64,000 bases of DNA from Nitrosovibrio sp. Nv4 (lineage in GTDB: Bacteria > Pseudomonadota > Gammaproteobacteria > Burkholderiales > Nitrosomonadaceae). Shown one piece after another: positions 1 to 8,919 of the stretch. The notes beneath the pieces were generated by a model. It did not search any database, was not told where the DNA came from, and saw nothing but the letters and a program-made list of their open reading frames with translations. The stretch's first letter is position 1. Each line of letters starts with the position of its first letter. The DNA is taken from positions 248,001 through 312,000 of the forward strand of contig NZ_OCMZ01000001.1 in the NCBI RefSeq assembly GCF_900215485.1, written 5' to 3'. Position numbers and translations under genes: made by a program.

Positions 1-115
1 ACAGCTCTCCTTCATCCGGTCCGCGGTGGACCTGAATCTGGTTCATGCGACCCAGCAGTGCCCGGTCGATTTCCCTTTTCCCGCAAGTATCAAATAGCCC
101 GACGATCCCACACAT
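1..115 (-). CDS. XrtA-associated asparagine-synthase-like amidotransferase (N-terminus only)
   Basis: Only the first 38 codons are in the window; the rest lies beyond position 1. The start MCGIVGLFDTCGK places Cys2 as the N-terminal nucleophile of a class II glutamine amidotransferase, followed by QVHRGPDEGE, the HRGPD signature of asparagine synthase-type enzymes. Proteins of this type with an N-terminal glutaminase and a C-terminal synthetase domain are regular members of exosortase A loci and are thought to amidate a polysaccharide or sugar precursor. It follows the glycosyltransferase gene by 27 bases on the same strand and is probably the next gene of the operon. The family is clear. The substrate is unknown and the missing C-terminus cannot be judged. 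Confidence 0.85.
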   Translation of the reverse strand, partial: MCGIVGLFDTCGKREIDRALLGRMNQIQVHRGPDEGEL

Positions 116-142
116 GCTGTTCTTTCCTCGTTGTTCGGACGC

Positions 143-1294
143 TTACAGGCGCAAAGCCTTATCGTAGACCCCGAGATAGCCCTGGGTCATGGCCTCGAGA
201 CTGAAGCTTGCCTCGATTTGTTGCCGTGCTGCTTTGCCGTGATTGGCACTCAGAATCGGGTTTCGATAATATTTCAGTATCGCGTCCTTCATTACCGCCG
301 GCACGTCCGGGGGAATGAGCATTCCTGTACGCCCTTCTCTCACAAGTTCCGCATTTCCACCAACGCTTGTCGCGATTACCGGCAAACCAGTAGACATCGC
401 TTCCAGTATCGTATTTGATATGCCCTCGCCCAAGGAAGGGAGCACAAACAGATCCATGGCGCGCATCAGTTGCGGAATGTCAGCACGCTCGCCTGGAAAC
501 CACCCAAGAGCCTCTGCTCCTGCTTGGCGCAACATGTCGGCGCATGCTTGCCGCGAGTTTCCTTCGCCAATAATCAGAAGCCGAACGCGTTCCCGAGCCT
601 CCGGCACTTCTTTCACCAGCAACAGAAAAGCCCGAATCAGGCTGGGAAAATTTTTAACCTCGGTCATTCTGCCGACACTGCCAATGACGAAAGTATTTTT
701 CGTGAAAAATCCTTCCGGCAGGTCGCCGGAAAGTCCGGCGCCAATGCCTTCGCTATTACGCGGATGAAAACGGAGACTGTCAACCCCATTGTATATCTGG
801 TTAATTCGATCTGGTGTGGCTCCCACGGTATTGATGAGCCAGTCTTCCAGATCTTTGCTGACCGTGATGAAATGATTTACAAAAGGGCGAATTCCCTTTC
901 TGAGGAGATTGTATTTACGATTTTTTCCGTACAAGTCAAAAACGTCCCGGCCGTGCTCGCCGTGCACTCGTGCCCGGGCTCCTGCAAAGGCGGCAATTAC
1001 CTGACCCTCCATCGTCCCGAGATTGCGAGTATGTACGATGTCCGGTCTCAGCCGCTTGAATGTCTTGAAGAGATTGAGATAAACGCTGAAATCCTGCCCC
1101 TCGCGCTTGTGCAGCGCCACGATTTCGACATTCTCCCTGATTATCCGCCGCCGGAAATCCGAGTATCCTTTCAAACACACGATGGCATGTCGGTAACGCT
1201 CGGGCGGGATATGATTGATCAGGTTTACAAGCCCATTTTCCAGGCCGCCTACACCCAAATGGTGGATTACATGAACGATAAGTGGTGGCTGCAT
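143..1294 (-). CDS. XrtA/PEP-CTERM-associated family 4 glycosyltransferase
   Basis: A GT-B fold glycosyltransferase of about 383 residues. The N-terminal half has the glycine-rich HHLGVGGLENGLVNL segment. The C-terminal half has the family 4 donor-sugar motif, seen as PSLGEGISNTILEAMSTG, with the EX7E spacing. It should transfer a nucleotide-activated sugar to the lipid-linked exopolysaccharide precursor at the inner face of the membrane. The close match in context is the second sugar transferase of EpsH1-type exosortase loci. A longer reading starting at 1348 overlaps xrtA by 17 bases. The ATG at 1294 is preferred because GGAAG lies just upstream and the conserved domain starts there. It is followed by the amidotransferase gene at 115. 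Confidence 0.88.
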   Translation of the reverse strand: MQPPLIVHVIHHLGVGGLENGLVNLINHIPPERYRHAIVCLKGYSDFRRRIIRENVEIVALHKREGQDFSVYLNLFKTFKRLRPDIVHTRNLGTMEGQVIAAFAGARARVHGEHGRDVFDLYGKNRKYNLLRKGIRPFVNHFITVSKDLEDWLINTVGATPDRINQIYNGVDSLRFHPRNSEGIGAGLSGDLPEGFFTKNTFVIGSVGRMTEVKNFPSLIRAFLLLVKEVPEARERVRLLIIGEGNSRQACADMLRQAGAEALGWFPGERADIPQLMRAMDLFVLPSLGEGISNTILEAMSTGLPVIATSVGGNAELVREGRTGMLIPPDVPAVMKDAILKYYRNPILSANHGKAARQQIEASFSLEAMTQGYLGVYDKALRL

Positions 1295-1331
1295 GGCGCT
1301 TCCAGCAGATTTTATCGGGCCTTGCCGATGA

Positions 1332-2948
1332 CTAGCGATTGCCTGCATTCCGAATCACATCTGTAATAGCGGGCAACATATCGCCGAGAAAAGTCTGAAG
1401 TACCGGCACAGCTTCATCTGGCGTCTCGTCGTATTGAGCTGCGACGATAATCTCTGCACCATCACCGCCCCTGCCCAAGAGCTTATTTCTGGCCAGGATT
1501 AATTTGGCCAGGTAGGGACTGGCGGTGATCTCGCCGCCGAGCGAATACCATCGCCATACAAGCAGCTTTTTCGAGGACGAGTGCAGCGAGTTCTGGTTAA
1601 CGGTTTCCTCCTGAGGCCCGAAGGATACACTTCGCTTATCCTGTTTGATGTCATGCCAACTGGATCCGTTCTCTCCAGCGAGTACATTTTGATAGCTGAT
1701 CAATTCCGCTCCCTGCTGCTGATTGCGGTAATAACTGATGTAAAGATCCACCGACCCTTCTCTATTACGGTAGGTTTGCAGCAATTGGGCAGTAGCGCCC
1801 ACATATTCAGGCTTCCAGTCTGAAACCTGGCTTGAACTGATCCGCCACTTTCCACGAATACCAGGAATTTCAATTTCGGACCCGGACGCTGTGGCGCCGA
1901 AATACTCACGCTCGAGGTGGTCGGCATACAATGGCCAGATGTATGCTACGGCAAGGACAGCGGCAGCAGCGAAAACGGTGCTCCTCAGCACAGGCCTGCC
2001 GGCTGGATCTGGCCGGTTTTCATGTTCGCCGGCGGTCCCGATACCGGTACTCGTGCTAGTGTTATCGATGTCGTATTCGTTGTCATCCTCGCGCCAGAAG
2101 GAGCCGATCCAGAATAACAACAACATCACGACGCCGAAGAATACCCAGCCGTAGATCAGGTGATCGATTCCCACAGCCAACTGCATGTCGCTCAGATGGC
2201 CGGTCATTACGATCAGATAGGCGCGGATGCCGTTGGCAACAATAGGCACAATCACGGACAAGGCAATGAATGCCAGACGACGCCTCAGACTACGGTATGT
2301 CATATATGCATAAAGCGTACCTAGTGTAAAAGAGGCGATCAGATAGCGTAAGCCGCTGCAGGCTTCCACAACGGACCAATTTCCGCTCGGAATGGAAAAA
2401 AAACTGCCTTCCCGATAAACAGGAATACCGGTCCATTGAAGCGCCGTTACGGTAAAGTCGGCGGTAAAGTCGATCAGTGGCGAGATCAATCCATCCCCAA
2501 AAGGTACCGCGAGCAGGAGATAAGTCAGCGGAAAGGCTAGCGCCCAGACGATGCGGCTTCCCAGCATTGCCCAAACTGTGGCGGGAACCATCGCAATCAG
2601 TAACAGTTGTGCAAACACCTGAACGCCGGCAAGCGTTGCCAGCAGCCAGCAAAAACCGAGGCTGGCAAGCGCCGGCAGAGCCAGGAGATTGGGCTGAGAG
2701 GAAAGTTTAACGAGATGCTTGCGTTGTCCCCAGATCAGGTAGGCGCTGAAGGGAAAAATGAGAAAGCCATGGGCAAACGTTTCAGACCGCAACCAGATTG
2801 AAATCATGGACCAGGTGGTTTCACGGTAGCCGATGAGGATTGCTGCAATAGTGGTGAGAGTGAGCAGAGTGACGGCCACCCTCAGCTTCTGCTGATCCGG
2901 TGCTGCCGTGGAATCATGCGTGACCTGTTGCGGCATTTGCACATTCAT
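1332..2948 (-). CDS. xrtA: exosortase A fused to a C-terminal EpsI domain
   Basis: A 538-residue membrane transpeptidase-like enzyme that cleaves and probably re-attaches PEP-CTERM proteins at the cytoplasmic membrane during export. The N-terminal 280 residues are a bundle of hydrophobic helices with the expected catalytic residues: Cys197 in VVEACSGLRYL, Arg242 in ANGIRAYLIV and His263 in GIDHLIYGW. After a polar linker (about 285-320) and one further membrane segment comes an EpsI domain (about 335-538), a soluble domain of unknown function usual in exosortase A proteins. It lies between two glycosyltransferase genes in a typical XrtA gene order. Two probable substrates are encoded at 20874-22187 and 40993-41877. 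The assignment is firm; the exact chemistry of the family is less settled. Confidence 0.93.
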   Translation of the reverse strand: MNVQMPQQVTHDSTAAPDQQKLRVAVTLLTLTTIAAILIGYRETTWSMISIWLRSETFAHGFLIFPFSAYLIWGQRKHLVKLSSQPNLLALPALASLGFCWLLATLAGVQVFAQLLLIAMVPATVWAMLGSRIVWALAFPLTYLLLAVPFGDGLISPLIDFTADFTVTALQWTGIPVYREGSFFSIPSGNWSVVEACSGLRYLIASFTLGTLYAYMTYRSLRRRLAFIALSVIVPIVANGIRAYLIVMTGHLSDMQLAVGIDHLIYGWVFFGVVMLLLFWIGSFWREDDNEYDIDNTSTSTGIGTAGEHENRPDPAGRPVLRSTVFAAAAVLAVAYIWPLYADHLEREYFGATASGSEIEIPGIRGKWRISSSQVSDWKPEYVGATAQLLQTYRNREGSVDLYISYYRNQQQGAELISYQNVLAGENGSSWHDIKQDKRSVSFGPQEETVNQNSLHSSSKKLLVWRWYSLGGEITASPYLAKLILARNKLLGRGGDGAEIIVAAQYDETPDEAVPVLQTFLGDMLPAITDVIRNAGNR

Positions 2949-3009
2949 ACCCCGTCATCTCCTGCGACTCGAATTTTCTTTTGCAAGGTATGTAAATGGT
3001 CCCGGTTAA

Positions 3010-4215
3010 TCAACTTGTCTGCGGTTGTGACAGGAGCGTGTCGATTCGGCCCAGGCTTTCATTCCAGCTGTAGTCTTTTAGAACGCGAGCCCTGGCTGCA
3101 CGACCGAGGGCCCTGTTTGGCACGCACTGTAGCAGCGTAATAATTCGGCTGACAAATTCGCTTTCATCGTTGGCGACTACCAGTTCCTGATCAGGCGAGG
3201 CGCTTATTCCCTCCACCGCTTGAGGAGACGCGATTACGATCTTTTCCATTGCCATGGCTTCCAGCACTTTATTCTGTATTCCACGGGCGATGCGCAGCGG
3301 CGCAACCGCCAGCGACGCATGGGCAAGATACGGCCGGACGTCCGGCACCGACCCGGTTACCGTCACGCCGGGGAGAGCAGCGAGGGCCGTTACCGTTGCC
3401 GTCGGACGGGCGCCAACAATATAGAACTCAACCTTGGGCAATTGAGCGCTAATTGCCGGGAAGACGCTGCGTGCAAACCACTCCACCGCATCAATGTTGG
3501 CCCAGTAATCCATAGCGCCAATAAAGATCAGGATACTCGTTCCGGTCGGGTACGGATTAGCGTAAATATTTTGCGGCGAGAAATAGTCTGCGTCGACACC
3601 GTTATTGAAATAAGTGACTTTTGCTGCGGCTTCCGGCGCAAGTTGCTTGAATAGATCGGCCTCCGCCTCGGAAACGAAGGTCGCGCTGTCAAAATCCCTG
3701 ACGACCTGCCTTTCGTAGCCGAGCAACAACCTCGACTCACGCTGGTAGATCCAGCTCATTGGCCAGCTCGTGGTCGCCGCATATTGCATCCATTTATCCG
3801 AGTCGATATCCACAAAATCCATGGTCCGACGGACATGGCTGGCATGACTGACATATTGCGCCATCGCCGATGAGAAGATCAGGGCATCTCTAACAGGTCG
3901 TGTTCCAAGTATATTGCTTACCCATGCCTGCAACCGCTTATCCCGGTAATAGGGCAAGCTGAGAGGCTGCCCGGAAAACAGGCCGCGGAGACTGCGTAGA
4001 CGTGCCACCTTGGGGTGGAGATCGAGAAAACAGGTTTCCCCACAGAGGTTTCTGACTTTCGCCAGATACTTCCGGTCATTCTCGTCATCAATAAACGTAC
4101 CGAGATGGACACGATAGCGTTCGCTCAAATGCCTGAGCAGATGATAAGACCTTATTTTGTCCCCCTTGTTTGGCGGATACGGAATTCGGTGGACGAGGTA
4201 AAGAAGTTCCTGCAT
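3010..4215 (-). CDS. XrtA/PEP-CTERM-associated glycosyltransferase (first sugar transferase type)
   Basis: A 401-residue GT-B glycosyltransferase. It begins MQELLYLVHRIPYPPNKGDKI, the opening shared by the first sugar transferase of EpsH1-type loci, in which PPNKGDKIR forms the acceptor-side loop. The C-terminal half has the donor-binding region with IGAMDYWANIDAVEWF and APLRIARGIQNKVLEAMAM, the glutamate motif of family 4-like enzymes. It should act at the cytoplasmic face of the membrane on the growing repeat unit of the exopolysaccharide. It starts 4 bases after the FemAB-like gene ends, so the two are probably co-transcribed and translationally linked. A gap of 61 bases separates it from xrtA. 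The sugar specificity cannot be read from the sequence. Confidence 0.88.
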   Translation of the reverse strand: MQELLYLVHRIPYPPNKGDKIRSYHLLRHLSERYRVHLGTFIDDENDRKYLAKVRNLCGETCFLDLHPKVARLRSLRGLFSGQPLSLPYYRDKRLQAWVSNILGTRPVRDALIFSSAMAQYVSHASHVRRTMDFVDIDSDKWMQYAATTSWPMSWIYQRESRLLLGYERQVVRDFDSATFVSEAEADLFKQLAPEAAAKVTYFNNGVDADYFSPQNIYANPYPTGTSILIFIGAMDYWANIDAVEWFARSVFPAISAQLPKVEFYIVGARPTATVTALAALPGVTVTGSVPDVRPYLAHASLAVAPLRIARGIQNKVLEAMAMEKIVIASPQAVEGISASPDQELVVANDESEFVSRIITLLQCVPNRALGRAARARVLKDYSWNESLGRIDTLLSQPQTS

Positions 4216-4219
4216 TGGC

Positions 4220-5305
4220 CTAACCCAGATTCCTTACTATATGAGGGCCGACAAGATTGGCGAGCGAAAGGGGGAGTTTCCGCCACGCCTTGATGAAGAG
4301 CTGATATCTGGGATTAAGGGGGTTATGGTCAGGCACCACTTGGGACCGATGGAGCTGGTATTCGTAATGAAGCGGTTGCGGCTCGAATCCCCAGTTCTTC
4401 TTGAAATCGAAAGAGCCGGAGTTACGTTTGCTACGCCCGAAGTCAAAGGTTTTATAACCTCTTTCACAAGCGCGCCGCATCAATTCCCAGTACATGAAAT
4501 CGTTTCCCGCCACATCTCGCGCCTCGCTGGTTCCGCCCCCGTAATAAGGCAGGACCTCGTCGCGAAAATAAAAACTCATTACGCCGCTGATAGTATGCCC
4601 CCCTTTGACGATAATCATGAGTTCGCAATCGTCCGCGAAAACTTCTTCGAGAAGGCGGAAATATTGTTTTGAGAAGACAGGCGTGCCAAGGCGGTGTACG
4701 CTGGCGGAATAGGCCGAGAAAAAGCGCCCCGTATCCTCGTCTATGATACTCTCCAGTCCGCTTTTGATACCCTTTCGTACCATCGCGCGCTGCTTGCGCG
4801 GGATCTGTTGCATGTTCTGGTCCACTTCCGGCGCTATCTCCTTGCGGAAAGTTACGTAGAGGTCCTTGGTTGGCCAGTCCGCGTGCAGCATTTTCACGTT
4901 CCGGTATTCAAGGTGATCCACGCGAAGCCGTGAAGCAAGCTCTTGGGCAGCGTGGTCAAGCGCTTCCCGGCCGGGCTCCGATATTGCGGCGATTCCCCCG
5001 TAGACACAAAATGGCAGGGAACTCAGGGAGTGGCCAAAAAGGCGACTGTTGATTTCTGCCAGAGGCAGCACTCCCTGAATCTGCCCGCCTGATTCAGCGT
5101 ATAGAAACCAGGTTTTATGCCCGAATGCACGTTCGATCACCGTCTGCCAGCCGGCGCGATGAAAGAAGGTCGCTTCCGGGCAAGCCTGAACGAACTCATC
5201 CCATCGTTTCGTCTCTTGTTGTTGCAGCAGATGTACCGATGGCGCGCCAACTTGAGGAGAGGAACCCCTCTGATCGCCCTGGACCACATCAATGACAGCA
5301 CTCAT
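4220..5305 (-). CDS. FemAB-family XrtA/PEP-CTERM-associated protein
   Basis: A protein of about 361 residues with a FemAB/GNAT-like fold. Readable segments are WDEFVQACPEATFFHRAGW near the start, a central KQRAMVRKGIKSGL stretch, and VMSFYFRDEVLPYYGGG followed by FDFGRSKRNSGSFDFKKNWG, the signature block of this subfamily. FemAB proteins use aminoacyl-tRNA to add amino acids. Whether this branch modifies polysaccharide or protein is not known. The ATG at 5305 overlaps the deacetylase stop codon as ATGA, which suggests coupled translation and decides the start. The open frame upstream to 5464 is only an overlap with the deacetylase gene. It belongs to the exosortase A operon by position. Confidence 0.88.
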   Translation of the reverse strand: MSAVIDVVQGDQRGSSPQVGAPSVHLLQQQETKRWDEFVQACPEATFFHRAGWQTVIERAFGHKTWFLYAESGGQIQGVLPLAEINSRLFGHSLSSLPFCVYGGIAAISEPGREALDHAAQELASRLRVDHLEYRNVKMLHADWPTKDLYVTFRKEIAPEVDQNMQQIPRKQRAMVRKGIKSGLESIIDEDTGRFFSAYSASVHRLGTPVFSKQYFRLLEEVFADDCELMIIVKGGHTISGVMSFYFRDEVLPYYGGGTSEARDVAGNDFMYWELMRRACERGYKTFDFGRSKRNSGSFDFKKNWGFEPQPLHYEYQLHRSQVVPDHNPLNPRYQLFIKAWRKLPLSLANLVGPHIVRNLG

Positions 5306-6153
5306 GCATCCTGTTCCAGAAAAATACGGTCCACGCGATCCCACCGGAAATCGCGGATAAGCGCCCTGACACGATCCTCCATGCGATTGAGATTGTAGTA
5401 ATGGCGAAAGCGTGTTTTCATGCTGATGCCTGTTTGCCGCGGTTGCTGATGATCGATTTCCCAAGGGTGGAAATAGAAGATCGCGGATTGTTTTTCAAGC
5501 TGATTCAATCTCTGCAAAAACCATCGCGAAACCGGATAGGGCCATAACCGGAAATAGCCGCCGCCGCCAGCAGGAAGGTTCCGCTTGAACACCCGCATCG
5601 TGGTGATCGGCAGTTCAAGCAATCCATTCGCGCGGCGCGGATAATAGGCGAAGCGGGGAGCATCCGGCATGCCGTAATGGTCGTGTTGAATCGGATAAAT
5701 GCTGGAACTGTATCGGTAACCGGCCTCTTCAAGCAGATCCAGCGCCCACTGATTATGGCGGCCTATGGAAAAGCTCGGCGCCCGGTAACCAAGCACCGCC
5801 TGACCACCGATATCTTCAAGAATCGCTTTACTGCTGGCTATGTCTTCGCGGAATTCATGGGGTTCCTGGTCTGAAACACGATGGTGAGCCCACCCATGGC
5901 TTGCAAGTTCGTGGCCGTTTGCGACAATTCGTTTGACCATGGCAGGGTAACGGTCGGCGATCCATCCCAATGTAAAAAAAGTCGCTTGAGTACCTTCCTC
6001 ATCCAGCAAGGCGAGGATTCGATCAATATTGAACTCCACCCTGCAGGATATGGACGTCCACGATTCCCTTGGAATATGAGAAGCAAAAGCCGAAACCTGA
6101 AAGTAATCCTCCACGTCGACGGTCATCGCGTTTCGTATCGGTAACGGATTCAT
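5302..6153 (-). CDS. XrtA-associated polysaccharide deacetylase (NodB domain)
   Basis: A 283-residue carbohydrate esterase family 4 enzyme with a C-terminal extension typical of the exosortase-locus branch. The NodB motifs are visible: MTVDVEDYFQ near the start (motif 1, with the catalytic and metal-binding Asp pair), NGHELASHGWAHH (motif 2, with two metal His), and GYRAPSFSI (motif 3). It probably removes N-acetyl groups from GlcNAc-like residues in the exopolysaccharide. No signal peptide is seen, so a cytoplasmic or membrane-associated site is more likely than a periplasmic one. The stop overlaps the FemAB-like start by 4 bases. A gap of 153 bases separates it from the ATPase gene upstream. 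Confidence 0.9.
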   Translation of the reverse strand: MNPLPIRNAMTVDVEDYFQVSAFASHIPRESWTSISCRVEFNIDRILALLDEEGTQATFFTLGWIADRYPAMVKRIVANGHELASHGWAHHRVSDQEPHEFREDIASSKAILEDIGGQAVLGYRAPSFSIGRHNQWALDLLEEAGYRYSSSIYPIQHDHYGMPDAPRFAYYPRRANGLLELPITTMRVFKRNLPAGGGGYFRLWPYPVSRWFLQRLNQLEKQSAIFYFHPWEIDHQQPRQTGISMKTRFRHYYNLNRMEDRVRALIRDFRWDRVDRIFLEQDA

Positions 6154-6306
6154 TTGAACACCTCGTGTTATCCAGGCAAGACGACCGGCTTTGCAGTCTG
6201 CGGTCCAGGCGTTCGTGGGTAGAGCCCGGCGATTCTTACGGATAACTGACCGTGAATGTTATGACTGAGTAGCATAACTGGCGGGGGCGATACACATGAG
6301 CCCTGT

Positions 6307-7323
6307 CTACCGAAGCCTCTTGTTCACATCAGCCAGGGTCAGAATCTCCTTGACCAACCCCAGTAAAGAGACGACGGACTCTTCAAGATTTGCAACCCGG
6401 CCGGCCATTTCCTCCAGTCGCCGAACAGCCTCTGCCCGCTCCGGATCAGTCACGGCTTTGCCCTCGTCCGACATGCCCGCTATCGGAAGTGACGCAATTG
6501 ACAGGTCAAACTCGTGCTGAATATCCCGGATTACCTCGCTGACTTCCGAGCTGCCAAAATTGTGCAGTTTCTCCAAATAGCCCATCAGCAAAAGACGATC
6601 GCACAGCGCATTGATTTTCCGAGGAATGCCGTCCGTATAATCATGTATGGCCGCGAAGGCATCGTCCTCAAACGACGGGTCTTCGCCCCCGCCCGCCGTC
6701 CTCAGCCTATGTTCGATATAGGATCTTGTTTCCGCCGGATCCATGGGTCCAAGGTGATAAGTTGCTGTGACTCGCTGTCGCAATTGCTGCATATCGCTGC
6801 TAAGCAACGTTTTCCTGAACTCCGGCTGTCCGAGCAGAAATGTTTGTAGCAGCGGCCTGTCGTCTGTTTGAAAATTGGAAAGCATCCTCAGCTCTTCAAC
6901 AGTGCGCGGAGAGAGATTCTGCGCTTCATCCACTACCAGCAGCGCGCGTTTCCCTTGCTTGTCGCATTGGCGAAAGAATTGTTCGAGTCCGATCAATATG
7001 GAAGCCTTGCCGGAATTGCCATGGGGCAAAGGCAACCCGAACGCTGCGGCAACCATTCTCAAAGTGTCGTCAGAGTCCAGATCGGTATTGACGATTTGAG
7101 CGGCAACAATTTTCTCGGACTCCAGTTTGCGGAAAAGATTGCGCACCAGTGTGGTTTTGCCGGCGCCGACTTCGCCCGTAATGACAATAAAGCCTTCCCC
7201 CTGCGATAACCCATATTCAAGATAGGCCATGGCACGTTTGTGGCCCTTACTGCCAAAGAAAAAATTCGGGTCGGGCTTCAGTTGAAACGGCTTGGCACTG
7301 AAACCGTAGAATGATGAATACAT
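6307..7323 (-). CDS. XrtA-associated ExeA-like AAA ATPase
   Basis: A 338-residue ATPase beginning MYSSFYGFSAKPFQLKPDPN, the usual start of the ExeA/GspA-like family. Walker A is GEVGAGKTTL (about 50-59), Walker B is LLVVDEAQNL (about 125-134), and DGIPRKINALCDRLL near residue 235 is the sensor 2 region. The last 70 residues form a likely coiled coil (RRLEEMAGRVANLEESVVSL). Proteins of this family are fixed members of exosortase A loci and may power or control assembly of the export machinery at the membrane. The role is inferred from family and location; no partner is shown directly. The gene follows the beta-barrel gene by 18 bases. Confidence 0.88.
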   Translation of the reverse strand: MYSSFYGFSAKPFQLKPDPNFFFGSKGHKRAMAYLEYGLSQGEGFIVITGEVGAGKTTLVRNLFRKLESEKIVAAQIVNTDLDSDDTLRMVAAAFGLPLPHGNSGKASILIGLEQFFRQCDKQGKRALLVVDEAQNLSPRTVEELRMLSNFQTDDRPLLQTFLLGQPEFRKTLLSSDMQQLRQRVTATYHLGPMDPAETRSYIEHRLRTAGGGEDPSFEDDAFAAIHDYTDGIPRKINALCDRLLLMGYLEKLHNFGSSEVSEVIRDIQHEFDLSIASLPIAGMSDEGKAVTDPERAEAVRRLEEMAGRVANLEESVVSLLGLVKEILTLADVNKRLR

Positions 7324-7341
7324 CCGTCTATTTTTCCGATG

Positions 7342-8919
7342 TTAAAAGCTCATGTTCAGGAATGCTGTAATGGCATTCTCTCTGTAGTCTGACATGGCTC
7401 GGTTGGAGTCACGTTCGTTACGCCGAAACTGGATCGTTCCGTTGAGATTAGGCAGGATATGTGGGAACTGCTTTGTTATGCTAAGTCTGAGTATCCTGAT
7501 ATCGTCCTCCCTGTCAGCATTAAGAAAGCTCAATTTTCTGTAGCCAAGATCGAGATTAGCTCGGGTAAGCTGTGAAAGTCTGTAAACCCATAGTGCGTTA
7601 CCACCGGTTTGTCGTGTGTGCCTGAGCAACGCCGCGTTCGTCTCCCCGATCAGTTCAGCATCCGCGCTTTCAGGCGAGAATGCTTCCCGAGTCATATTGA
7701 ATCCGCTTAGTACGAAAGTATTTCTGGCGCCGTTCAGAGCAACGGAGGCCTGTAGCCGTTTCTGCAAAAAAAGCCTATTGGTAAAAAAATTGCTCGGTCC
7801 AAAAAAGGAATCCGGGGAATCGAGACCGAGAAGTGCGTCACTGTTTTGTTGAATGATTCCGGGATTGAGGTTGGGGTTTTGCGCCGCAAGCAATTGACTT
7901 AGGGAATCCCCGACATTGAATCCGGAACCAAACAATGCCTGCTGATTGAAAGTGGTTATGTTTTCGTTATAGCTCACATTCCACACCGATAAGCGCGTGC
8001 GATGTCTCGCCAAGGCATAATAGGTATCGCCAAAAAACCGTTGCCCCGCATTAGCTACCACGCTTGTCCTGTCGTTCGGCGTCCATGTAAATCCTGCTGT
8101 CCAGATCGGGCTCGAAGGGCTACCCTTGATTGATATAAAACTATTCCTCTCGTAACCGCCTGTGCCAGTCAAGCCGAACTGAGGCGTAAACATATAGCGA
8201 ACATTTGCGATAGACCGTTCCAATTCAATTGTCCGGTCGCTCGAGTCAAAGTGGACCATTTGATTGCTGTAGTCTATGCCCCACTGGAATTTGTTAAAGT
8301 CCTTACCGCTGTCGAGGCGTGCCAGAAAGCTGTCCCCTTGGCTGTTTCGAAGTGTGTTCGCGTTTGAACTGACAATACTATGAGCATAACGCAGCTCGGC
8401 TACGGCAAAATTCTTAAAACGATGACGAAGATAAGGGCTGACACTGAACGTTCTGACGTCAGCCCTGTTGCCTGTTACATTGACATTATCGATTGCCTGA
8501 GGGCCCGCCATAGATATATTCTGCTGGCTGATTGCCGATCTTCCCTCCACGAAAAAGAAATCTTCTATCAACTCAGCATTTGCTCTGGCATTCAACCGGT
8601 GTCTTGTTCTGGTCAGGTTGGTAGCCTCCGCGTAGATGAGGTTGTTCATCAAGTAATTTGCACTGACATTGAAACGCCGCCCTACACCTGCCAGCGAAAA
8701 TCCTGGATTGATCTGAGTCACGAAATCACTCGTCTCAGAGCCTTCTGGCCTCAACCTCACGTTGTCGGTGTACGTTTCCCTCAAATTCAGTCGCGGAAGA
8801 ACGGTCCATTCAGCAGCATTTGCGTAAGACGGCAGCAACATCATCACCGTGACGGCAGCGCAAGCTGCCGTAGTTTGAAATAATGCCCTACGGTAGCGCT
8901 TGATCTCAAGCACTCTCAT
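7342..8919 (-). CDS. XrtA-associated outer-membrane beta-barrel protein
   Basis: A 525-residue protein with a basic start and hydrophobic signal peptide ending near ANAAEW (about residue 36). The rest is a series of alternating polar and hydrophobic strands with aromatic girdles, and it ends with NAITAFLNMSF. A terminal phenylalanine is typical of outer-membrane barrels. Proteins of this size and position occur throughout exosortase A loci and are taken to be the polysaccharide secretion pore or an accessory barrel. The start overlaps the stop of the tyrosine kinase gene by 14 bases, with no clear ribosome binding site, which suggests coupled translation. The call rests on topology and gene order, since the sequence itself has few fixed motifs. 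Confidence 0.85.
   Translation of the reverse strand: MRVLEIKRYRRALFQTTAACAAVTVMMLLPSYANAAEWTVLPRLNLRETYTDNVRLRPEGSETSDFVTQINPGFSLAGVGRRFNVSANYLMNNLIYAEATNLTRTRHRLNARANAELIEDFFFVEGRSAISQQNISMAGPQAIDNVNVTGNRADVRTFSVSPYLRHRFKNFAVAELRYAHSIVSSNANTLRNSQGDSFLARLDSGKDFNKFQWGIDYSNQMVHFDSSDRTIELERSIANVRYMFTPQFGLTGTGGYERNSFISIKGSPSSPIWTAGFTWTPNDRTSVVANAGQRFFGDTYYALARHRTRLSVWNVSYNENITTFNQQALFGSGFNVGDSLSQLLAAQNPNLNPGIIQQNSDALLGLDSPDSFFGPSNFFTNRLFLQKRLQASVALNGARNTFVLSGFNMTREAFSPESADAELIGETNAALLRHTRQTGGNALWVYRLSQLTRANLDLGYRKLSFLNADREDDIRILRLSITKQFPHILPNLNGTIQFRRNERDSNRAMSDYRENAITAFLNMSF

Noticed and set aside
470-1366. Long open frame (298 codons) on the plus strand inside the glycosyltransferase gene
   Set aside because: It is the complement of a clear glycosyltransferase and has no motif of its own.
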